A stretch of 64,000 bases of DNA. Source: Haloechinothrix halophila YIM 93223 (GTDB taxonomy: Bacteria > Actinomycetota > Actinomycetes > Mycobacteriales > Pseudonocardiaceae). The notes under the pieces are model-generated. The model saw only the letters and a program-made list of their open reading frames with translations. It searched no databases and was not told the origin of the DNA. Position 1 is the first letter of the stretch; each line of letters opens with the position of its first letter. The translations under genes were made by a program, and so were the position numbers. The stretch spans positions 3,682,613-3,746,612 of the forward strand of contig NZ_KI632509.1 in NCBI RefSeq assembly GCF_000504245.1, read 5' to 3'. Of this stretch, positions 7,559-17,734 are shown in pieces.

Positions 7559-9915
7559 CACTCGGTGCGGAGGTGCTGCGTGGACACAGCGGCGCGGAGC
7601 GCTGGCAGGCTCAACGCCGTCAACAGCAGCGAGAGCACCACCGCGCCGACGAACGGCAATGCCACGACCGCCCAGCCGATGCGGATGTGCGCGGCGTCGT
7701 CCAGCAACAGCACGGCGGCAAGCAAGCCGCCGCCCACCACCGCGAGCAGCGCCACCAACGCGAGCGGAATCGCGTTCTGCCACAGCAGCGACCGGGCCAA
7801 CGCGCCGAATCCGACGCCGCTCGCCGACATCGACGACAACGCCCGTGCGCGTTCGCGCAGGTGCTCTGCCGAGGTCACCAGCACGCCGAGCACCGCGACA
7901 CCAAGGACGAACAGCAGACTCGTCGTGAGCAACGCACCGATCGAGCCGATGTCTCGGTACACCACGCCCATCATGGTGACGCCGTTCAGCGGCTCCGGCG
8001 GAGTCGTGGACAGGCCGTAGGCGCTCTGGATGTACTCCACGAGCTCGGCCCGCGATGCGTTGTCGACCTCCTGGCGGAACACCGCGAAAGCCATCGGGCG
8101 GAGGCTGTCGATGTGCTCGAACGCCTCACCCAGCGCGCTCGGCGTCACCACCATCGAAACCTCGCTGAACCCGTGCAACGGTTCGAGTTCCGTCGTGGTG
8201 GCCGATCGTGGCACTGTCCACCGTGACGCCTGTTCATTGATCACCAGATCGTCACCGGGTCGCACTTCATACGCCGCGCGCGGGCTCAGAAAGACGTCGC
8301 CGTCCTGGCACGCGGACACGACCGTGCTGTCGAGCAATGGGCTGCATTCCGCGATCAACACATCTGCCGGGGCTCTCTCATACTGCTCGATGAAGAAGAC
8401 ACTGCGGTGCATGAGGCCAGTTGTCTCGACGTCGGGACGTTGCCGTAACGCGGTCAACGCTGGCTCGGCATCCGGCGGTGTCTCGACCACCACCTCGCGC
8501 TGCGCTTCGGGAGCATCCGGTCTGGTGTACTCATAACTACTGACGAGTACCTGCACAGCGACACCACTAACGAGCGCGAGCGCGAGCCCGCTGAACACGC
8601 GTGCCGACGTTCCGCTGTCGAACTGCAAGCGACGGATCGCGAGCTGCCACGACGGCCCACCACGGTCGAGCCGCGTAATTGTGCGCTCCACCGCCCAGGG
8701 CAGCAGAGCAGCGAGCCCGAGCAACATCACGAGCACCCCGAGCACAACGAAAGACAGGTAGAGCGGGATATACGTGCGGCTAAGGAACATGGAAGCGAGC
8801 CACATCCCCCAGGGCCGCGCAGCCAAGATCGCCAGCCCTGCCCCGAACAGGAGCAACCGCCACCAGAGCCGCCGTCTACGCGCGGTGGCCTGCCGGACTA
8901 CACCCAACGGCTCCACGATGAGTCGACGTTGCGCCACGAGAGCCGAGGTAATCGCCAGCACCGGAACCACACACACGATCAGTGCCACCAGCACCGGCGA
9001 CGGCACGATGTCGGAGGCATAGGCCGAGTAACCGAAGAACTCGAACTCCGCGACCACCGGTCGTGCCAGGAGGAACAGCACACCACCCAGCAGCAGTCCG
9101 AGCACGGCAGGCACCATGGATTCGGCGGCCGAGATGCGACGCACACGTCGTGCGGAGGCGCCGACCAGTCGGATGGCGGCCAGTCGCCGGTCCCGTTCGG
9201 CGCCGGCGATACGCGTGCTCGCGCCGATCAGAATCAGGATCGGGAACAGCAACGTGACGACGCCGACCACGATGATCGTGATGACGTCGATGGGCAGCGG
9301 CGCCTCGCCGTGACTTCCGCCGAAGCCGTACGCGGCTAGAACTGGTTGATACGTCCCCTTGGTCTCCTCAACACGGTGGGACAACGAGGCTTCGGCACCG
9401 ACATAGAACCTCAGGTCACGCGGTTCTACCACCCCGGCTTTGCCAATGGTTCCGACTCGGTGCAGGTCGTCGAACCGCTTCCGGAGCGGCGCACCCTCCG
9501 GCGAGTCAAGCAGCTCCCCAAGTGCGGGCGACACCGCGAGTTGTCCCGGTTCGAGGTGGCCCGACAGTCCTGGCGGGACCGGAGCATTGTTCCCTGACGC
9601 GTAAACCCAGCTTCCCAGTATCCGCTCATCGCGGAAGTCAACAGCACTGCTTTGCACGTACAGCGGATCAACGCCCGGTCTCTGTGTCAGCTGCTCCGTT
9701 TGCTGCGCCTCCCGGGCCTCGTGCTGCTCGACGATGTTCACCATCGACGCCGCGCCCAGCAGCAACGCCACCGCCATCGCGACGCCGAACGCGCCGACCG
9801 CCAGCCGTAGCAACGCCGTCGCCGGGTTCCGGCTGACCCCCAGCGCCAGCCGGAACCCGAACGACACGTCGCGCCACCACTGGGTGAGCGCGTTTCCTCC
9901 CCCTGTCGGCGTCAC
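7558..9915 (-). CDS. FtsX/MacB-type ABC transporter permease
   Basis: A 785-residue ABC permease with the duplicated FtsX architecture. A first helix lies near residue 35, a large extracellular domain occupies about 60-210, three helices and an FtsX-type block follow (IRLVGASARRVRRISAAESMVPAV), and a second copy of the membrane block ends the protein (ALSSMSASGVGFGALARSLLW). Such permeases usually resist antimicrobial peptides or export lipids/peptides rather than import. The start overlaps the ATPase gene by 4 bp (9912-9915), so translation is coupled. A PadR-type repressor leads the operon. Confidence 0.87.
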   Translation of the reverse strand: MTPTGGGNALTQWWRDVSFGFRLALGVSRNPATALLRLAVGAFGVAMAVALLLGAASMVNIVEQHEAREAQQTEQLTQRPGVDPLYVQSSAVDFRDERILGSWVYASGNNAPVPPGLSGHLEPGQLAVSPALGELLDSPEGAPLRKRFDDLHRVGTIGKAGVVEPRDLRFYVGAEASLSHRVEETKGTYQPVLAAYGFGGSHGEAPLPIDVITIIVVGVVTLLFPILILIGASTRIAGAERDRRLAAIRLVGASARRVRRISAAESMVPAVLGLLLGGVLFLLARPVVAEFEFFGYSAYASDIVPSPVLVALIVCVVPVLAITSALVAQRRLIVEPLGVVRQATARRRRLWWRLLLFGAGLAILAARPWGMWLASMFLSRTYIPLYLSFVVLGVLVMLLGLAALLPWAVERTITRLDRGGPSWQLAIRRLQFDSGTSARVFSGLALALVSGVAVQVLVSSYEYTRPDAPEAQREVVVETPPDAEPALTALRQRPDVETTGLMHRSVFFIEQYERAPADVLIAECSPLLDSTVVSACQDGDVFLSPRAAYEVRPGDDLVINEQASRWTVPRSATTTELEPLHGFSEVSMVVTPSALGEAFEHIDSLRPMAFAVFRQEVDNASRAELVEYIQSAYGLSTTPPEPLNGVTMMGVVYRDIGSIGALLTTSLLFVLGVAVLGVLVTSAEHLRERARALSSMSASGVGFGALARSLLWQNAIPLALVALLAVVGGGLLAAVLLLDDAAHIRIGWAVVALPFVGAVVLSLLLTALSLPALRAAVSTQHLRTE

Positions 9916-10616
9916 GCCAACACCCCCGTCTTTGTACGGCCGTCGCGCACGATCACCTCGCGATCGGCGTACGCCGCGACCCGCGCCTCGTGCGTGACAA
10001 GCACGATCGCCGCGCCGCTGTCCCGCGCGGCTTGCGTGAGCAGGCGCATCACCAGCTCACCATTGAGCGAGTCGAGCGCGCCGGTCGGTTCGTCCGCGAA
10101 GATGACCCTCGGGGTGGTGACCAGCGCACGAGCGACCGCTACCCGCTGCGTTTGCCCACCGGAGACGTCACCGGGCCGCTTGTGCGCGGCATCGGTGACA
10201 TCGAACGTCGCGAGCCAGTGTTCGGCCTCCGCTTCGGCAGGCTTTCGGCGCATCCCACCGAGGCGCAGCGGCAGCGCGATGTTCTCCAGGCAGGTCAGTT
10301 CCGGCACCAGCTGTCCAAACTGGAACACGAAGCCGAACTCGGTGCGCCGCAGCTCGCTGCGTTCGCCATCGGACAACGTGGTCAGTTCGCGGCCGTCGTA
10401 GCGCACCGATCCCGCATCGGGTTTCATGATGCCCGCCGCGCAGTGCAGCAACGTCGACTTTCCTGACCCGGATGGCCCCATCACCGCGACCGTCTCGCCC
10501 GCCGTGACGCTCAGCGACGCCCGATCCAGCGCCTCGGTCAGCCCGAACGCCTTGAAAAGCTCCGTGGCCTGAAGCAGCGGCTCGGCGTCCAGGCTGTCCG
10601 TCGTGTGTGTGCTCAT
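9912..10616 (-). CDS. ABC transporter ATP-binding protein (MacB/LolD type)
   Basis: A 234-residue ABC ATPase that powers the adjacent FtsX-type permease. Walker A is GPSGSGKS, the signature is VSGGQTQRVAVARAL and Walker B is VIFADEPTGALDS, all typical of the MacB/LolD group. I start it at ATG 10616 rather than further upstream because GGGGGAAAC precedes this codon and because it forms an ATGA overlap with the PadR stop codon. Regulation is expected to be by that PadR protein. Confidence 0.9.
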   Translation of the reverse strand: MSTHTTDSLDAEPLLQATELFKAFGLTEALDRASLSVTAGETVAVMGPSGSGKSTLLHCAAGIMKPDAGSVRYDGRELTTLSDGERSELRRTEFGFVFQFGQLVPELTCLENIALPLRLGGMRRKPAEAEAEHWLATFDVTDAAHKRPGDVSGGQTQRVAVARALVTTPRVIFADEPTGALDSLNGELVMRLLTQAARDSGAAIVLVTHEARVAAYADREVIVRDGRTKTGVLA

Positions 10617-11155
10617 GTTTCCCCCTCGGTTGTGGTGCGCACTTGCTCCGCCAGCTGGTCGATCCTCGCGGTTGTCAGCTCCAGCCACCGAAGGTCGGCT
10701 TCGAGGTGAAACAGCGCGTGATCGCAGATGAGCTGATCGACCAGGTCACCGTCCGACTTGCGCTTGGTCAGCTCACGCATGTGCTTGAGGTGTTCCGCGC
10801 GCTGAGCGTCCAGCACCCGTTGCGCGTCTCGTCCGGACAGCAACGCCAGCACCACCTTCGCGTAGAGGACGTTCTGCAGGTACACCTCGGGCTTTTCCGG
10901 CGCGGCGAGCCACGCCTCGACGTCGGTGATGCCCGCGTCGGTGATGGCGTAGCGCTTGCGGTCAGGCCCATCGCCCGACTCCCTGCCGACGGCTTCGACG
11001 AGGCCGTTGCGCAACAGTCGCGACAGCGTCGAGTACACCTGCCCGTAGTGCAGCGGACGATCAGCACCGAGGTGGGTGTCGTAGGCGCGCTTGAGGTCGT
11101 ACCCGTGGCGCGGCCCCGCCTCCAGCAACGCGAGCAAGGCATGACCGATTGACAT
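10613..11155 (-). CDS. PadR-family transcriptional repressor
   Basis: A 180-residue PadR regulator. The N-terminal winged helix carries the family pattern (ALLALLEAGPRHGYDLKRAYD and LHYGQVYSTLSRLLRNGLVE), and the C-terminal half is a helical dimerisation domain of the Vir type. It is the first gene of a three-gene operon with an ABC ATPase and permease, a layout in which PadR proteins sense the drug or peptide that the transporter expels. The inverted repeats just upstream of its start codon are its probable own operator. Confidence 0.88.
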   Translation of the reverse strand: MSIGHALLALLEAGPRHGYDLKRAYDTHLGADRPLHYGQVYSTLSRLLRNGLVEAVGRESGDGPDRKRYAITDAGITDVEAWLAAPEKPEVYLQNVLYAKVVLALLSGRDAQRVLDAQRAEHLKHMRELTKRKSDGDLVDQLICDHALFHLEADLRWLELTTARIDQLAEQVRTTTEGET

Positions 11156-11164
11156 GGCGGCGAC

Positions 11165-11196
11165 TATACATCAAGTGTATACACCGGGTGTATACA
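11165..11196. promoter_or_regulatory. PadR operator and promoter region
   Basis: TGTATACAC-CGG-GTGTATACA (11176-11196) is a perfect 9-3-9 inverted repeat. A second overlapping dyad is TATACA (11165-11170) with TGTATA (11176-11181). Both sit 10-41 bp upstream of the padR start codon, in the only AT-rich patch of the region, and overlap likely -10 sequences. This is the expected place for an autoregulatory PadR site. Confidence 0.7.
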
Positions 11197-11209
11197 CGCC
11201 CCCATGCAT

Positions 11210-11347
11210 CGTGTCCTGCACTCACGCACGCGTGTTTGTACTCAGAGTAAGGAGCGCAACGCCTGCGGATGCCGAACACGACGTCGTGAGTGTCGAACAC
11301 AGCGGCGTGAGTGCAGGACACGGCGGCGTGAGTGCAGGACACGGCCG
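11210..11347. repeat. Family A 21-bp-period intergenic repeat array (locus 2)
   Basis: Units with cores such as GAGTGCAGGACACGGCGGC start near 11267, 11288, 11309 and 11330, spaced 21 bp. A single copy in the opposite orientation (GTGTCCTGCACTC) begins at 11211. The array runs up to the stop codon of the DHH phosphoesterase gene (11348). Otherwise the 190-bp gap holds only the PadR operator. Confidence 0.7.
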
Positions 11348-12346
11348 TCAGAGCCGAGGGGCCGCTGCCAAGGCTTTGCGGAGCTGGTCCAGGGCCTCGT
11401 CGGCGGTGCCCTCGATCGTGCAGCCCGCGGCGAGCAGGTGTCCACCACCGCCGCATGCCTTCGCCGCCGCCGAGACGTCGATGGCGCGCTTCGCTCGGAG
11501 TGACACCGTCCAGCGCTGCGATTCCGTGCGCGGCTCGGTCTCCTTGAGCACGATCGCGACCTCCGCCTCGCTGGTCGCGCGGACGACGTCGATCACGCTC
11601 TCGACGTCTTCTGATCGCACCATCGATGTGTCCTCGCGGGTCACGACGGCGTGCACCAGGCCCATGCCCTGCGCGCCGTCCGGCTCGAACTCGGCACCCG
11701 AGAGCACCGTCGCGAGCATCCGCAGCCACGCGAACGGATGCGCGTCCATCAGCTCGTAGCCGATCTCACCGGCGTCGGCACCCGCATCGACGAGTCGCGC
11801 GGCCATCCGATGGGTGTCACCGCTTGCCCGGCGGAAACCACTCGTGTCGGTGAGCAGGCCCGCGTACAGGCAAGTCGCGATGCGCTTGTCGAGCTCGGTC
11901 CCCAGCTCGTCCAGGATCCGCAGCACCAGCACGGTGCTGGCCTCAGCCTCGGTGTCGACGACGTTGTGTGTGCCGTACCGGGTGTCGGATGGGTGGTGGT
12001 CGACGACGAGCACGGACCCGCCGGCCCGTTTCGTGGCGTCCACCCGTTCACCGAGGTCACCAAGCCGCTCGACCACGGGCGTGTCCACGGCGACCAGCAG
12101 TTGCTCCGACTCCGGCAGCGCCGCTGGCGGGACGACCAGCCCTTCCTTGTCGAGACTACTCAGCGGTTCCGGCAGCTCAGCGGGCTCCGCGAAGCTCACC
12201 CGCACGTCGGCGCCACGGGCACGCAGTGCGAGGCCAAGTGCCAGCGCGCTACCGATCGCGTCGGCGTCCGGGTTGACATGACCGAGCAGTGTTACGTCAC
12301 GCGCGTCTCGCAGCAGGGCGGCGACGTCAGCAAGCGAGGAATCCAC
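11348..12346 (-). CDS. nrnA: DHH/DHHA1 phosphoesterase (NrnA-like nanoRNase / pAp phosphatase)
   Basis: A 332-residue DHH-family phosphoesterase of the bifunctional oligoribonuclease/pAp phosphatase type, which degrades 2-5 nt RNAs and 3'-phosphoadenosine 5'-phosphate. The N-terminal metal site is GHVNPDADAIGSALAL, followed by VAVDTP and the DHH motif VVDHHPSDTRYG. The C-terminal DHHA1 substrate domain ends in the glycine-rich ACGGGGHLLAAGC. The frame is open to ATG 12412, but that leaves only 17 bp to the divergent gene; I prefer GTG 12346, just before the conserved region, though it lacks a clear ribosome site. Its place near rbfA is conserved in actinobacteria. Confidence 0.87.
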   Translation of the reverse strand: MDSSLADVAALLRDARDVTLLGHVNPDADAIGSALALGLALRARGADVRVSFAEPAELPEPLSSLDKEGLVVPPAALPESEQLLVAVDTPVVERLGDLGERVDATKRAGGSVLVVDHHPSDTRYGTHNVVDTEAEASTVLVLRILDELGTELDKRIATCLYAGLLTDTSGFRRASGDTHRMAARLVDAGADAGEIGYELMDAHPFAWLRMLATVLSGAEFEPDGAQGMGLVHAVVTREDTSMVRSEDVESVIDVVRATSEAEVAIVLKETEPRTESQRWTVSLRAKRAIDVSAAAKACGGGGHLLAAGCTIEGTADEALDQLRKALAAAPRL

Positions 12347-12429
12347 ACCGCGCACGCTACGCGTTCGAATCGGCAGGCTGGCCAGGCGATACCATCGAAC
12401 GCCCCCAACCACGTCCGTGAAGGTTGTGC

Positions 12430-13482
12430 ATGACCGACTACGCCCTTTTGGTGCTGCCCGCGGCCAACCGCGTCTACGCCGAAGCCACGAGCACGCTGTT
12501 GCGCCACGAACTCGCCGTGCTCGGCAGCCACGGCATGGACGTCGAGCTGCGCGACCTCACCGAGACGCGGATCGGTGGCGTCGAGTACGTCAGTTTCAGC
12601 ACGCCGTCACCGCTAACGGACGACGATCTCGCGGTGCTAGCGAACGCATCCGCCGTCTACGCGCTGTTCGAGGTCGTTGATACGAGTGAACACGGGCGGG
12701 TGCTGCGGCCGGTGACACTCACGCCGCTGGACCGGTTCGACTCCGACTTGCTGACGATCCAGAAGTACGCCGGCAAGACGAACGAGCTGTTCACGCGACT
12801 GCTGGTGAACCTGACGTGCATGGCGCTGGACGAGCCGCGCGCGATGCTGACGCGGCGGCTGCGACTGCTCGATCCGCTGTGCGGGCGCGGGACCACGTTG
12901 AATCAGGCGATGATGTACGGCTTCGACGCGACCGGCGTCGAGCTGGACGGCAAGGACTTCGAGGCCTACGAACGTTTCATCAAGACGTGGCTGCGCACGA
13001 AGCGGTTCAAGCACACGGCGGAGTCCGGGGTGCTGCGCAAGAACAAGCAACGCCTCGGCCAGCGGCTCGACATCACGTACGCGCCGACGAAGGAACAGTT
13101 CAAGGCGGGCGAGACGAATACGGTGAGCTACCGGGGAACCGACACGTTGCAGGTGGACGAGCTGTTCCCGCCGCGCTCGTTCGACCTGATCGTCACCGAT
13201 GCGCCGTATGGCGTGCAGCACGGCAGCCACCGCGAGGCGGAGCTGGCGCGCAGCCCACGTGACCTGCTCGCCGCCGCCGTACCGGTGTGGTCTCGGGTGC
13301 TGCGTCCCGGCGGTGCGCTGGGGATCTCGTGGAACGACCGGGTGCTACCGCGCGAAGAACTGGCCGCGATCCTGCGCAAAGCGGGGCTCGACGTCCACGA
13401 CGGCCCGCCGTTCGACGGCTTCGCCCACTGGGTGGACCAGACAATCGAGCGCGACCTGCTAGTGGCGTCGCTGCCCCGATAA
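12430..13482 (+). CDS. SAM-dependent RNA/DNA methyltransferase (TRM-G10/THUMP-like)
   Basis: A 350-residue Rossmann methyltransferase. The SAM site LLDPLCGRGTTLNQA (about 141-155) and the catalytic VTDAPYG (about 257-263) are the D-P-x-C-G-x-G-T and DPPY-like motifs of the tRNA guanine-N2/TRM11 group. The N-terminal 110 residues resemble a degenerate RNA-binding extension rather than a recognised THUMP domain. ATG 12430 is preceded by GTGAAGG. It is transcribed against its neighbours inside the translation-factor block and abuts rbfA tail-to-tail with a 1-bp gap. RNA is the more likely substrate; this is inference. Confidence 0.75.
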   Translation: MTDYALLVLPAANRVYAEATSTLLRHELAVLGSHGMDVELRDLTETRIGGVEYVSFSTPSPLTDDDLAVLANASAVYALFEVVDTSEHGRVLRPVTLTPLDRFDSDLLTIQKYAGKTNELFTRLLVNLTCMALDEPRAMLTRRLRLLDPLCGRGTTLNQAMMYGFDATGVELDGKDFEAYERFIKTWLRTKRFKHTAESGVLRKNKQRLGQRLDITYAPTKEQFKAGETNTVSYRGTDTLQVDELFPPRSFDLIVTDAPYGVQHGSHREAELARSPRDLLAAAVPVWSRVLRPGGALGISWNDRVLPREELAAILRKAGLDVHDGPPFDGFAHWVDQTIERDLLVASLPR

Positions 13483-13483
13483 C

Positions 13484-13921
13484 TCAGTCCTCGTCGGACG
13501 TCCGATAGGGATCGGGTTCCCCCGCGGGCTCGGCGCCGGTGGCACGGCGGGCGACTTCGGCGTCGGCCTCCCGCGCCTTGGCGAGCAGCTCGTCGATGCG
13601 GCGGGCGTCCTCCGGCATGGTGTCGGCGACGAACGTCAGTGTCGGGGTGAACCGGACGCCTGTGCCCTCACCGACCTTGGTGCGCAGCACACCTCGCGCC
13701 GACTCAAGCGCCGCGGCAGCACCAGCGATGTCCGGCTGAGCGTCGATGCTGTCACCGAGCACGGTGTAGTACACGGTCGCGTCCCGCAGGTCACCGGTGA
13801 TCTTGGTGTCGGTGATGGTCACGTTGCCGAGACGCGGATCCTTGATCTCGTGCTCGATGGCGGACGCGACGATCTGCCCGATCCGCTTAGCCAGCCTGCG
13901 TGCGCGGGTCTTCTCAGCCAC
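13484..13921 (-). CDS. rbfA: 30S ribosome-binding factor RbfA
   Basis: A 145-residue RbfA, which binds the 16S rRNA 5' helix region during late 30S maturation. The type-II KH-like fold is recognisable from [37 protein letters not shown]. The start is GTG 13921, preceded by AGGAGGTGCGCC, a strong ribosome site; the frame upstream of it overlaps the DUF503 gene. It follows infB and DUF503 in the conserved order and overlaps DUF503 by 8 bp, so translation is probably coupled. Confidence 0.93.
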   Translation of the reverse strand: MAEKTRARRLAKRIGQIVASAIEHEIKDPRLGNVTITDTKITGDLRDATVYYTVLGDSIDAQPDIAGAAAALESARGVLRTKVGEGTGVRFTPTLTFVADTMPEDARRIDELLAKAREADAEVARRATGAEPAGEPDPYRTSDED

Positions 13922-14237
13922 GGCGCACCTCCTGTTCGTGCTCCTCGTCGTCCGGGCCGAACCAACGCCTGCGCGCGGACAATAGTTCCAGTTCCGGTCG
14001 CCCGGCCACCTGCCGTTCGCAGGCATCGAGCACGTCGGCGACATGCCCGGCGTCGGTCGCGACAATGGCGATGCCGATCAGCCCACGCCGGTGCAGATCG
14101 AGATGCCCTGCCTCGGCGACGCTGACGTCGAATCGCCGCCGCAACTCCGCGATGACCGGACGCACCACGGACCGTTTCTGCTTCAGCGAATGGACATCAC
14201 CGAGCAGCACATCGAGTTCCAACGCACCTACGTACAC
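13914..14237 (-). CDS. DUF503 (YlxP-like) protein
   Basis: A 107-residue DUF503 family member, usually encoded between infB and rbfA and thought to act in ribosome assembly, though its biochemistry is not settled. The family start [27 protein letters not shown] is clear. I use GTG 14237 because GGGGTGAG stands five bases before it; GTG 14246 is an alternative. The C-terminal 15 residues are acidic and lie beyond the conserved part. Confidence 0.85.
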   Translation of the reverse strand: MYVGALELDVLLGDVHSLKQKRSVVRPVIAELRRRFDVSVAEAGHLDLHRRGLIGIAIVATDAGHVADVLDACERQVAGRPELELLSARRRWFGPDDEEHEQEVRRG

Positions 14238-14319
14238 CGTGCTCACCCCATCACGACGGTACGGCCGCTGGCATGCGTAGCGCTCGAAAGCGGTACGCAT
14301 ACCAGCGGCTGGCCGTGCG

Positions 14320-17226
14320 TCAGTCGCGCGGCTTCTCGCGCAGCTCGTAGGTCTCGATGATGTCGTCGACCTTGATATCGCTGTACTTGCCGAGCGTGAG
14401 ACCACATTCGAAGCCATCGCGGACCTCGACCGCGTCATCCTTGAACCGCTTCAGCGACGCGATCGGCAGATTGTCCGCGACAACGACGTTGTCCCGCAGC
14501 AGCCTGGCCTTCGCGTTCCGGCGGATGATGCCCGAGCGCACCATGCAACCCGCGATCGTGCCGATCTTGGACGACTTGAACACCTCTTGGACCTCTGCCC
14601 TGCCGAGTTCGACTTCCTCGTACTCGGGCTTGAGCATGCCCTTGAGCGCGTTCTCAATCTCCTCGATCGCCTGGTAGATCACCGTGTAGTAGCGGACGTC
14701 GACGCCTTCGCGGTTGGCGATCTCGGTCGCCTTGCCCTCGGCGCGGACGTTGAAGCCCATCACGATGACGTTGTCGGCGATGGCGAGGTTGATGTCGCCC
14801 TCGGTGATCGCACCGACGCCACGGTGGATGATCCGCAGCTCGACGTCCTCACCGACATCGAGCTTGCTCAGCGCGTCCTCAAGGGCCTCGACGGTACCCG
14901 AGTTGTCACCCTTGATGATCAGGTTGAGCTGGCTGGTCTCCTTGAGCGCCGAGTCAAGATCCTCCAGGCTGATCCGCTTGCGCCGCGCCGCGTGCTGGGC
15001 GTTGCGGATGCGGGCCTGCCGCCGCTCGGCGATCTGCCGTGCGGTCCGATCCTCCTCGACGACGAGGAACGTGTCACCGGCGCCAGGCACCGAGGTGAAC
15101 CCGATGACCTGCACCGGACGCGACGGCGTCGCCTCCTTGACGTCCTCGTTGTGCTCGTCGACCATGCGCCGCACGCGGCCGTAGGCGTCGCCAGCGACGA
15201 CCGAGTCGCCGACCCGCAGTGTGCCGCGCTTGACCAGCACGGTCGCCACGGGACCACGGCCCCGGTCAAGGTGCGCCTCGATCGCGACACCCTGCGCCTG
15301 CATCTCCGGGTTCGCCCGCAGGTCGAGCGTGGCGTCCGCGGTCAGCAGAATCGCCTCGAGCAGTCCGTCGAGGTTGGTGCCCTGCTTGGCCGAGATGTCG
15401 ACGAACATCGTCTCGCCGCCGTACTCCTCGGCCACCAGCCCGTATTCGGTGAGCTGCTGGCGGATCTTCTGCGGGTTCGCACCCTCGACGTCGATCTTGT
15501 TGACCGCCACCACGATCGGCGCCTTGGCGGCCTGCGCGTGGTTGATCGCCTCGATCGTCTGCGGCATCACACCGTCGTCGGCCGCCACCACGATCACCGC
15601 GATGTCGGTCGAGCTGGCACCACGGGCACGCATGGCGGTGAACGCCTCGTGACCAGGGGTGTCAATGAAGGTGATGAGCCGTTCCTGGTCGTCGAGCTCT
15701 GATGCGACCTGGTAGGCACCGATGTGCTGGGTGATGCCACCCGCCTCGCCCTCGGCGACCTTCGCCTTCCGGACGGTGTCCAGCAGCTTGGTCTTACCGT
15801 GGTCGACGTGACCCATCACGGTCACGACCGGCGGCCGGTACTCGAGATCCTCCTCGTCGCCCGCGTCCTCACCGAAGGTGATGTCGAAGGACTGGAGCAG
15901 CTCGCGGTCCTCTTCCTCGGGGCTGACGACCTGAACGTTGTAGTTCATCTCGGAGCCGAGCAGCTCCAGGACGTCCTCGGAGACGGACTGCGTCGCCGTG
16001 ACCATCTCACCGAGGTGGAACAACACCTGCACCAGCGAAGCCGGGTTGGCGTTGATCTTCTCGGCGAAGTCGGTCAGCGAAGCGCCGCGCGGCAACCGGA
16101 TGGTCTCGCCGCCGCCCTTGGGCAGACGCACGCCACCAACGGACGGCGCCTGCATGTTCTCCATGTACTCCTGGCGCTTCTGCCGCTTCGACTTGCGACC
16201 GCGCTTGCTCGGACCGCCGGGACGGCCGAACGCACCCGCGGCACCGCCACGGCCACGACCGCCACCACGGAAGCCGCCGCCACCGGGAGGACCGCCAGGT
16301 CCGCCGCGGAAACCGCCGCCACCGCCGCCGGGAGGACCACTTGGTCCACCGGGTCCGCCACGGCCACGACCGCCACCGCCGCCGGGAGGACCACCTGGTC
16401 CACCGGGTCCGCCACGGCCACGACCGCCACCGGGACCGCCACGACCGCCGCCGGGACCACCGGCCGGCTTCGCCGGACGCGAGGGCATCATGCCGGGGTT
16501 CGGCCTCGGCGGCATGTTGCCGGGGCTCGGCTTGCTGGGGCTGGAACCGCCGCGGGCGGCAGCGGGACGCTCCGTGCCGCCGCCGTGACCACCGCCGGGA
16601 CGACCCTGCCGTTCGCCGCCCTTGCCGCCACCAGGCCGCGGGCCAGCTGGCCGCGACTGCTGGGTGCCGCCGCCGACGCCGAACGGGTTGTTACCCACCC
16701 GTGGCGCGCGCGGACCCGGCTTCGGGCCCGGCTTCGGACCCTGCGGTTTCGGCGGAACGACCGCGCCGCCGGGGCCAGTCTGATCCGGCTTGGGCTCCTC
16801 CGGCGCGGGACCCGGCTTGGGGCCTGGCTTCGGTGGCTCCGCCTTCTTCTGCTGCGGCTCCTCCGCCTTCGGCTCCGGCTTGGGCTCCGGCTTCGGTCCC
16901 GGCTTGGGACCGGGCTTCGGCGCGGCAGGAGTCTCCGACTCCGGCGCCTTCGGCTCAGCGGGTGCCTCGGACTTCACGTCATTCGCCGGGGCCTGCTTCG
17001 CACTGGACTTGGGCTTCGCCTTCTCACCGCCGCCCGATTTAGCAGCGCCGTCCGACTTGCCATCTGGTTTGGGGAACGCGTCGCGCAACCGCCGGGCAAC
17101 TGGTGCCTCGACGGTCGATGACGCTGATTTCACGAACTCGCCCTGCTCCTTGAGCTTAGCGAGAACCTCTTTACTCGTGACTCCGAGCTCTTTCGCGAGC
17201 TCGTGCACGCGGGCCTTGCCTGCCAC
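14320..17226 (-). CDS. infB: Translation initiation factor IF-2
   Basis: A 968-residue IF-2, the GTPase that delivers fMet-tRNA to the 30S subunit and promotes subunit joining. IF2N ([16 protein letters not shown]) opens the protein. Residues about 50-350 are a Pro/Lys then Gly/Arg low-complexity linker, typical of actinobacterial IF-2. The GTPase motifs follow: [12 protein letters not shown] (G1), DTPGHEAF (G3) and NKIDV (G4). Domains II-IV end in EKPRD. The start codon is GTG with GGAG upstream. It lies downstream of ylxR in the nusA operon. Confidence 0.96.
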   Translation of the reverse strand: MAGKARVHELAKELGVTSKEVLAKLKEQGEFVKSASSTVEAPVARRLRDAFPKPDGKSDGAAKSGGGEKAKPKSSAKQAPANDVKSEAPAEPKAPESETPAAPKPGPKPGPKPEPKPEPKAEEPQQKKAEPPKPGPKPGPAPEEPKPDQTGPGGAVVPPKPQGPKPGPKPGPRAPRVGNNPFGVGGGTQQSRPAGPRPGGGKGGERQGRPGGGHGGGTERPAAARGGSSPSKPSPGNMPPRPNPGMMPSRPAKPAGGPGGGRGGPGGGRGRGGPGGPGGPPGGGGGRGRGGPGGPSGPPGGGGGGFRGGPGGPPGGGGFRGGGRGRGGAAGAFGRPGGPSKRGRKSKRQKRQEYMENMQAPSVGGVRLPKGGGETIRLPRGASLTDFAEKINANPASLVQVLFHLGEMVTATQSVSEDVLELLGSEMNYNVQVVSPEEEDRELLQSFDITFGEDAGDEEDLEYRPPVVTVMGHVDHGKTKLLDTVRKAKVAEGEAGGITQHIGAYQVASELDDQERLITFIDTPGHEAFTAMRARGASSTDIAVIVVAADDGVMPQTIEAINHAQAAKAPIVVAVNKIDVEGANPQKIRQQLTEYGLVAEEYGGETMFVDISAKQGTNLDGLLEAILLTADATLDLRANPEMQAQGVAIEAHLDRGRGPVATVLVKRGTLRVGDSVVAGDAYGRVRRMVDEHNEDVKEATPSRPVQVIGFTSVPGAGDTFLVVEEDRTARQIAERRQARIRNAQHAARRKRISLEDLDSALKETSQLNLIIKGDNSGTVEALEDALSKLDVGEDVELRIIHRGVGAITEGDINLAIADNVIVMGFNVRAEGKATEIANREGVDVRYYTVIYQAIEEIENALKGMLKPEYEEVELGRAEVQEVFKSSKIGTIAGCMVRSGIIRRNAKARLLRDNVVVADNLPIASLKRFKDDAVEVRDGFECGLTLGKYSDIKVDDIIETYELREKPRD

Positions 17227-17337
17227 TGCTCTCCTCGTCTGGTGAGGCCGGCGGCTAGACCCGCAGACCTCGTCCTATCGTCGCGCGTTCATGGCTTCAG
17301 CTTCACGGCTGACTCATGACGGGTCGACCTGCTTCCT

Positions 17338-17676
17338 TTACCTCGGCAAGACACGAGACTTCCTCGTATCTGTCTTGTCGCCACGATCTGATCCGAGCCG
17401 GCGATCGAAGTACTCCTCGACGCCATCGACGGCAAGCACCCCAGAAACCCGTAACGCCCTGGGAAATGCCCTCCGTCGAGACGCGGTAGTGAGGCAACCA
17501 GGGTCGAGGTGCAACCACGCTCCCCGGCCGGGCATCCGCCGACGTTCGTCGACGACCACCCGTCCTTCCACCGCGACAACTCGCAGCAGCTCGCTGACCG
17601 ACGCCCGTTTTCGGCACCCGATACACGTTCGCACCGGACCCTCGTACTGCGGGGCCGAAACCGCGCCATCGATCAC
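17338..17676 (-). CDS. ylxR: YlxR (DUF448) family protein
   Basis: A 112-residue YlxR family nucleic-acid-binding protein, found between nusA and infB in most bacteria. The signature VRTCIGCRKRASVSELLRVV is followed by RRMPGRGAWLHLDPGCL, matching the GRGAYxC region. GTG 17676 is used; GTG 17634, directly before RTCIGC and preceded by GAGGG, is an equally good start and would give a 98-residue protein. The family is linked to RNase P and to transcription of the operon. Confidence 0.85.
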   Translation of the reverse strand: MIDGAVSAPQYEGPVRTCIGCRKRASVSELLRVVAVEGRVVVDERRRMPGRGAWLHLDPGCLTTASRRRAFPRALRVSGVLAVDGVEEYFDRRLGSDRGDKTDTRKSRVLPR

Positions 17677-17734
17677 ACTCAAGTCTAACCCCCACCGCTG
17701 TTCCGGCCACCACCCCCCAAGGGCAGTGGCCCTG

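Noticed and set aside
16200..16480. Independent satellite DNA
   Set aside because: The repetitive GC-rich tract encodes the Gly/Arg linker of IF-2 and is normal for actinobacterial infB.
15724..17121. 465-residue plus-strand frame
   Set aside because: Antisense shadow of the infB GTPase region and low-complexity linker.
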